This document shows positions 58,069 through 64,000 of a DNA stretch of 64,000 bases, piece by piece. The position numbers and the translations under genes are program-made. The first letter of the stretch is position 1; each line of letters opens with the position of its first letter. The notes beneath the pieces were generated by a model. That model did not search any database and was not told the origin of the DNA. It saw only the letters and a list, made by a program, of their open reading frames with translations. The stretch is from Edaphochlamys debaryana (lineage: Eukaryota > Chlorophyta > Chlorophyceae > Chlamydomonadales). Location of the stretch: contig JAEHOE010000035.1 of NCBI GenBank assembly GCA_016858145.1, forward strand, positions 744,001 through 808,000. Direction: 5' to 3'.

Positions 58069-59041
58069 CGCACGCCGACGAACGCTGCACTGCGCCGAAG
58101 CTCGACGAATTCCAATCGCACAAATGTCAAGAGCGCTAGACATGGTAATGGTCGTCATGCGCATGCGCACGCCAGAGAGGATACCAAAAGCGTACTAGAG
58201 CTGGCTAGACGACGTCATTGCTGGCAGCATTGCAGCGTAGTGTTGCGCAATACTTCTATTCACAAAGTGGGTGTCTCCTGCAGCCTTGTATGCTGGGTAC
58301 GGCGGAGGGCTTCGGCGAAGCTCCTCTCGGGCGAGAGTTGAAATCGCGATTGGAAGTCAGCGGCGTTTCGCTGGCGCTTTTTACTCTGCTGTTTCCAGAT
58401 ACACGACATGTACGCGTTGAATGCTTTTAACACGCTATCGACGTTAACTCGAAGGTAGGGCTGACGTACGTCGGTCCAGCAGGCCCGAGGTACGCGATCC
58501 CAAGAGTCGAGGTAGGCCCGCCTGGCCGAAAACCCAGCGCGTGTCCCCTGTGCCCCCTTCCCGCCAAGCACGGGTACACGCCCTCGAGTCGCATCCCACC
58601 GTGTGATAAGTGCGAGTGCCAGCGCACGCCCTGGGCAGCTGCGCGGCCTCCGATCCACCAATCCGGGATCCAGCAGCTGCGAATGCGTCCACGTGCGTCG
58701 CAGCCAGGCAGCGCCCGGCCGACGCGGCCTCTGTGACTGCGCGCCCACATTCCTGTGCCATCGCCGCATGTCGCCGACTCCTGCTATATACTGCCGCCTT
58801 TTGCGCTTGGCCGCTGGACCTCTCGGCCTCGCTCGGTTTGGGGCGCTTGTCCAGACTCGCCGCTCGGCCGGGGGGCTTGCGTGCTCGTCCAGGTGATGGG
58901 AAGGGCTGGCCGAGCGCTAATAGCCGCCCTCCAGCGCAAGAGCGCGAGACCACATCTGCTGTGCAGCCACCGCCGCCGTCCAGCACGACGGAGGGGCGCG
59001 GGAGCCTTTAGGGCAACGTAATAACTCTCTCTCTCCCCAAC

Positions 59042-59161
59042 ATGTACCGCCGTGCGAGCGCTATGGCGATAACCGGCCACGTTGGCTACGACCTTGCCAA
59101 TTCCTTGGCACGACCTTCGGCGCCACTGCCTCAGCTGCAAGCACACCACCTAGCATCGTAA
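59042..59161 (+). CDS. Possible small protein or first exon with presequence-like start
   Basis: 39-residue ORF starting MYRRASAMAITGHVGYDLAN and rich in Arg/Ala/Ser with few acids, as in mitochondrial presequences. It is followed at once by a good splice donor (ATC|GTAAGG overlapping the stop), so it may be the first exon of a small split gene continuing toward 59389-59535. I could not find a phase-consistent join. Low confidence. Confidence 0.25.
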   Translation: MYRRASAMAITGHVGYDLANSLARPSAPLPQLQAHHLAS

Positions 59162-59639
59162 GGCGCTGGACCCCCGCCCCGCCCCGCCCCAGTCCCCACC
59201 CCACGACTCCAGCGTGTCCGGCCGTCCGGCGTGTCTGCTACCGGTGCCTCGCGCCCCCTGCCAGCCTCGGGGGCGGCGGTGGAGGCGGCGGTGGCAGTGG
59301 GCCGGCAGCAGTAGGCTCAACCGCTGCCCCGTGCAGTGCTTGGCGCCAACCTCAAACGGCCGCTTAACTGAATGAGGCTCAGCTGCAATGCACTTGACGT
59401 CTTCCACGCCGTCCCTGGAAGCCGCTCCAGGCGCCGTTACTCATAAGGACGAAGTAACGATCTTCTCCCACACCGCCTCAAAAGCGCCAGGGGCAGGTAC
59501 GCCAACAGAGGTCAAAGGTCTTGACCCCATCTGAACATCACGACCATGGTCCGGCCCTCAACACGTTTCATGTCCACAAGGCCCGAATAACTCGTACACC
59601 ACCAATTACACGTACCCACCCCCGCACCCTCGCGGGCCC

Positions 59640-59644
59640 TTACA
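59640..59644 (-). terminator. TGTAA poly(A) word (TTACA on +)
   Basis: 34 nt past the stop of the minus-strand gene 59678-61669, with a second TTACA at 59606-59610. The 3'UTR would be short. Confidence 0.4.
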
Positions 59645-59677
59645 GCCCCGTTAGGCACGCATCTCCCGCAAGTACAC

Positions 59678-61669
59678 CTATTCTTGCATCATTCTTACGT
59701 ATGCTTCATGATACAACTGCTCTTCAGCAACACCCCTGCCGCCACGCTGTCCAGCTACCGATGCGGCCGGCGGCAAGCCGCCACTAACACACCCCCAGTC
59801 CAGCGCCTGAGGCCCTACCCCTGCCAGTTCTGCGCCGGTCAACTCGCTTCCCCCAGGCCCAGTATCCTTTGCCCCCCAAGCCGCAGCCGCCGCAGACGTC
59901 CAGGGCTCTAGCCCCGGAGGCCTCTGCGGTGCCATTGCAACAGAGCGCGCCGGAGCAGCTGCCGGTACGCAGGGCCCTTGCCCCACCGGTGGCGGCCAGG
60001 CGCGCATCACCACTGGCGTCGGCCACTGCGCTTCCAGCCCTGCTCCCGACAAGCCAAACCGCCCCTGACCTTGCCCTTGCCCTTGCGGGGGCGTGACCCC
60101 TTCTGCGGCCAGAGGGCGCACAGCGTAGGCGTAGGGGGGCGGCGAGGCAGCCTGTGCCTGTGAGGGCAGCCCTGAGGTGCACGGGCCGGGCCCAAGGGGC
60201 TCAGAGTTGAGTTCTCCCCCGCCGAGAAAAGCACGCAGCTCCTCCGCAAATGCACGATCACAATCTGTGCCGTACAGTACGGCACCGTCAGCGCCGGCGA
60301 TGGTGTGGTCATGGGTTACCGGAAGACTGGGGACTGGGCTAAGGGCCACGTGGGGACTGGGTTGCCATGGGGTACCGCCGCCGCTGTTGCCCGGCCCCCA
60401 CCCGCCTATCCCACTCTCGCCGCTGCCACAACTGTCAAGACCGGCGGCCCCCCGCTGCCAGATGGACTCACACGACAGGTGCAAGCCGCGGCCGCCACCG
60501 TTGCCGCCACCGCCGCCGCCGCCATCGTCACCGTAGATGGCTTGCGGATGACTGGCCTGCCAGGAGTCGCTCCAGGCCGCAGCTTGCGATGGCGGCGGCT
60601 GCGGCGGCGGTCGTATCGACGGCAACGGCGGCAGGAGGGCTGCGGGCTCGGGGTGAGGGGCCCACGATGCCGGCTGCATGCCCGGCCCTTGCAGGCGGCC
60701 TCGCGGGGGGTCCGCCCAGGTCCACGACCCCTGGGTGGCCAGGGCGCCGCCGCTGAAAGTGCCCCTGGCGCCTGGTGTCGACGACTGGGGTGGCGGGGCC
60801 TGGATCGTCGGGGCCCAGGATGATGGAGAAAAGGACTGCGGAACCAATACGGGCGGAGCCGAAGCCAGGGCGGTCGGTATTGCGTATCGGTAGCTGCCCA
60901 TGGCTAAGGGCGGCCAGTAAGGAGCGCCGGCGCTGGGCGGTGCAAAGGCCTGGGGCGCCTGGGCTGGCGGCGACAGAGGCAGTAGCGGGGCCACGGAGTG
61001 CTGAGACGTGAAGCTGGCTTGTGGCGGGAGGACGCCGGCGGCGGGCGTAATGGCGCTGGCGGAGGCCGTGCCGCCGGCAGAGGCGGTTGCCGAGGTGACG
61101 GCGGACTCGTCGGGCCGGCTGGCGGCGGTTGCGGTGGAGGCAGCGGGGCGGCTGGTCTTGCCGGAGGCGGCCCGAGCGCAGCGCCGTTTGAACCGCGTGT
61201 CGCCGTCCGCCGCGGCCCCATCCTCGGGTGCCTCTGGGCCTGCCTCGCTAGCTTCTTCCGTCTCGTCACCTCCCTCGACGCTCGCGGATGCTCCGGCTGA
61301 CGCCGCTTGCGAGCCGCGAGCCCGGGCCGCCCCGGCCTTCCGTTTGCACACACGTATCGGCTTGGACGCTTGCGGCTGGTCCTTGATCTTGGGGGTGCCC
61401 TTAGGCGGCCGCCTCCGCTTCGATCCCATGTTGCCGTCGCCAGCCGTCACAAGTACTGGAGTCGGTTGAGGCTGGGGCTGGGGCTGAGGCGGGGGTTTGA
61501 GTAGGGCCATTTGCTGGAGGAACTGTGCAGCCCTTTGCTCGGAGCCCGGGGCTGGGGCCACCATAATGGGCACAGGTGCAGCGGGCGGCGCCGTCCGATG
61601 GCCCGCAAACTCCGCATGCTGGAAGGTGGGCCTGCCTCGTGGATGCGTCTGGGTGGCGTCTGCGGGCAA
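59678..61669 (-). CDS. Hypothetical Pro/Ala/Gly-rich protein with basic patch
   Basis: Single open frame of 663 residues; family not recognised. From the N-terminus: a Gln/Pro repeat (PPPQPQPQPQPTP), a strongly basic segment (SKRRRPPKGTPKIKDQP and IRVCKRKAGAARARG) that could be a nuclear signal or DNA-binding tail, an acidic stretch (ETEEASEAGPEAPEDG), and a second basic patch ([17 protein letters not shown]). Then come about 450 Pro/Ala/Gly/Ser-rich residues with a poly-Gly block near 60500 and a short less biased C-terminus (EEQLYHEAYVRMMQE). The layout suggests a disordered nuclear regulator, but that is inference from composition only. Further upstream exons are possible. Confidence 0.6.
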   Translation of the reverse strand: MPADATQTHPRGRPTFQHAEFAGHRTAPPAAPVPIMVAPAPGSEQRAAQFLQQMALLKPPPQPQPQPQPTPVLVTAGDGNMGSKRRRPPKGTPKIKDQPQASKPIRVCKRKAGAARARGSQAASAGASASVEGGDETEEASEAGPEAPEDGAAADGDTRFKRRCARAASGKTSRPAASTATAASRPDESAVTSATASAGGTASASAITPAAGVLPPQASFTSQHSVAPLLPLSPPAQAPQAFAPPSAGAPYWPPLAMGSYRYAIPTALASAPPVLVPQSFSPSSWAPTIQAPPPQSSTPGARGTFSGGALATQGSWTWADPPRGRLQGPGMQPASWAPHPEPAALLPPLPSIRPPPQPPPSQAAAWSDSWQASHPQAIYGDDGGGGGGGNGGGRGLHLSCESIWQRGAAGLDSCGSGESGIGGWGPGNSGGGTPWQPSPHVALSPVPSLPVTHDHTIAGADGAVLYGTDCDRAFAEELRAFLGGGELNSEPLGPGPCTSGLPSQAQAASPPPYAYAVRPLAAEGVTPPQGQGQGQGRFGLSGAGLEAQWPTPVVMRAWPPPVGQGPCVPAAAPARSVAMAPQRPPGLEPWTSAAAAAWGAKDTGPGGSELTGAELAGVGPQALDWGCVSGGLPPAASVAGQRGGRGVAEEQLYHEAYVRMMQE

Positions 61670-64000
61670 AGCCGATGGGCGAAGTTGGCGGGGGGTGGAC
61701 TGAGCGAAGCGGGCGGACCGAGCTCAGCTAGTGAACAGGGCGGCCCCTGCCAGCCATACAGTCAGCAGGGCAAGTAGGGCAGGGGTGTTTCGCCGCATAA
61801 GATAACCCTGTCCGCTTGCACCCACCTGTTGGTCTCCATACAACTCCGGAGGTCGCGCCGGCGCAGGACGAGTTTGGGTTTTGGACGGCACGAGGTGTCA
61901 CTCGCAGTGCCAGCGGAGGCTGAGCGCACGGCGCAGGAGGAGCAGATGTGTAGCTGGTGGAAGCAGCGGTCCCCGATCCGTGAGCAACTGCGTGCCAGGG
62001 AGGGCTGGCGGCCAGCGTTGGACGTGGGGTCGGGGTTCTTGTCGGGACATGCGTGACGGTGGTCACCGTGCGGACCATGACCGACGTCTGGGGGTGATGG
62101 GGCGCATCGCCGCCGGAGATCGCGTCGAGGGCGTCTGGCGAGGTAGACGGCCAATAAGTCCCAAGACCTAAAGACCGACGCTGCTCAGCAGAGGCAAACT
62201 GTAGGTCAGGCGCGCAAGGAAATTCTGGCGGATGTCCTCCGACAGTGCAGGCCCCGTCGATACCAGTTGTCAGAGGCCTCTCCTGTGTAGCCATATTTGC
62301 TGTTGTGTTGATCGCACTCTCCACCCTGGCTGGAACAGCATTATGGGCCTGGCCGGGCCGGACACCAGCTCGCGCCTCTCCCACAGCTGGTCTCGCAGAA
62401 GCATTATGGATCTGTGAGTTGGTAGGAAATGGCGTCAGAGTCGTGCCACACAGCGCCAGAGGCCCTGGAAAATCGGCAACTTGCGTCCTTGACGCTCCGA
62501 TGCGCTGTGCGCGCCACAGCTACACGCGCGAGTCGTAGCTGCTCTTGAGTTAAGTTGCAGCTCGCAGGAAAAAGAGGAGAAGCGCACCTGGTCCATTCCG
62601 AGATTCTGAGCGACGAGCTTGAGCTTGCGGTTAGAGCCACTGGCAGCTGGTCTATGGGAAGTGGAGCTGTATGACTACTTTGAGCTGGCGGTGCTTGGCC
62701 TTGGGGTGCCTCGCGGGCCAGTATCATGCATGGTCGGGGCCTCGCTGGACCCGGCGACATGGGCCGTCGTGGGCCGAGGCGGCCGACGCTCTTGCCGAGG
62801 CCCTGTGACGCAGTTTGTGCAATCCGCAACTGCAACTGCAACGCAACAGAGGCAACACACCACGGATCAAAGCGAGCTGCGTCCGCCACGCCGTCTCACG
62901 TGCGGCGGGGAGGTGCGGGGCGATGGGGAATTGCTTCCCCCCTCCCCCCCCCCCCCCACACACGCACGCACACTGCTTTGACGAGCGCATGTGGCGGAGT
63001 GTGTTGGGGTGAGGTTGGGGGCCAGGTCGGGTGGGGGGCGGGGTTGGGCATGGCGACGGGCGGCACAGCCCACTTCAGATGGATAGCATTAGGCCAGGGG
63101 TGGGATAGGCGCCTTACTTGGAAGTGGCCAGCTGTGGCTGTTGACTCCAGCAGGCGGGTCCCCACACCCCTTGGCCCCTGAGCACAGCAGGAAAGAGACG
63201 GCCAGGGATTTTGAGCGAGCCGCCTGGCTAGTTCACATCCTTGCCCGCCTCGCCCTTGCCGCGAGCGTGGGGAGGAGGGGGTGGGTTTTGGCACGGTAGG
63301 TCGGTGGGGCGGTGCCCGCGACCGCTTCTAAGCCGCGCGATAGGCCCTTATAAGCATCTCATAGACATAGGGTCAAGTTTGGCCCCGGGACCAGGCGGGA
63401 CCCGGCGAGGGCGGGGTGGCTGGCTGACTCGGCCGCCGGGCCGACATTATTCGACAATGCCAATGACGGCCAGTGCTGTCCCACGGTATCCCTCGAACTG
63501 AACTTTCTCGCAAGCTGAACTTAGCACAGATCCAATTACAACTCACCGCCGCTATCACCGCGAGCACGCAATTCCGAACATGCGGCGTCCGCACACCTCC
63601 CTTGGTGTCAGACTGACCTTGATAGTAATAGCTATTGGTCTGAGTGCTCGTAGTGCTGCAGCTGAGCAGGTAAACCTCGCGGGGGCGGGTGCCCAAGCCA
63701 GCCAACATGTGGCTGCTGGCGAGGAGTTCTTACCCTGGACCGCCTTCTCCCATACTGCCCAACGCTTACATAGAATGCCGACCGACGGCAGCTGGCTGTT
63801 ATATTCAATTCTGCTGGACAGACAATTTGCGGTGAGTGTACCAAAACGCGCTGCGAACACGCGCTGCAGCACTGCGCTGCAATGCAGCGCACAACACTGC
63901 TACGTATATGAACAGCAGAAGGGCTTCTGGGCTTACTGTGTAAAACCCGAATTCATGGTCCGACTTGGGAGGCGCTGCTCCTCCTGCGACTCCCTAAACC
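61670..64000. other. Right-end region, no gene called
   Basis: Open frames on both strands are short and I recognise no domain. The left part should contain the promoter of the 59678-61669 gene. A C-rich tract followed by (CACG)n-like bases lies at about 62938-62972. Confidence 0.45.

Larger units (their letters stand above)
58069..59677. other. Upstream of M11 gene; convergent side of the next gene
   Basis: Holds the M11 promoter on the left and the 3' end of the 59678-61669 gene on the right. One small plus-strand ORF is annotated separately. An open frame at 59389-59535 (starting MHLTSSTPSLEA, containing THKDEVTIFSHTASKAPG) looks protein-like but could not be linked to an exon. Confidence 0.4.

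Overview
This window is nuclear DNA of a GC-rich green alga, probably a chlorophyte of the Chlamydomonas/Volvox/Selenastraceae kind. I cannot name the species. The evidence is dense short introns, clean GT-AG (and some GC-AG) splice sites, TGTAA poly(A) words downstream of several genes, Ala/Gly/Pro-rich low-complexity proteins, and an M11 gametolysin-type peptidase with the QExxHxxGxxH motif known from volvocine algae. I rebuilt exons by hand from splice sites and codon phase. For every full-length model the coding total is a multiple of three.

Layout, left to right. 152-1330 (+): 3' end of malonyl-CoA:ACP transacylase. 4249-6040 (-): BIM-like bHLH transcription factor. 7917-12562 (-): DUF455 ferritin-like protein. 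12976-20802 (+): 20-exon Crooked-neck/CRNKL1/Clf1 splicing factor. 22225-24246 (+) and 26071-29292 (+): two large low-complexity proteins I do not recognise. 30239-31146 (+): SUMO. 31876-35957 (+): organelle-type M17 leucyl aminopeptidase. 36616-48969 (+): tandem cluster of four paralogous leucine-rich proteins. The first has a premature stop, the fourth has gained a 278-residue acidic tail, and relics of a fifth copy and of a retrotransposon lie between them. 51827-58068 (-): 23-exon secreted M11 metallopeptidase with a proline-rich linker and PAN/Apple-like modules. 59678-61669 (-): Pro/Ala-rich hypothetical protein. The right end (61670-64000) shows nothing I can call.

Most genes are unrelated housekeeping or regulatory genes, as expected for a eukaryotic chromosome, and there is no operon logic. 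The parts most worth a second look are the expanding leucine-rich cluster, a MITE-like repeat present twice (once just upstream of the bHLH start, once inside a DUF455 intron), an unusually high number of inferred GC-AG introns (6 of about 81), and a 13-nt microexon that completes the zinc-site region of the M11 peptidase.
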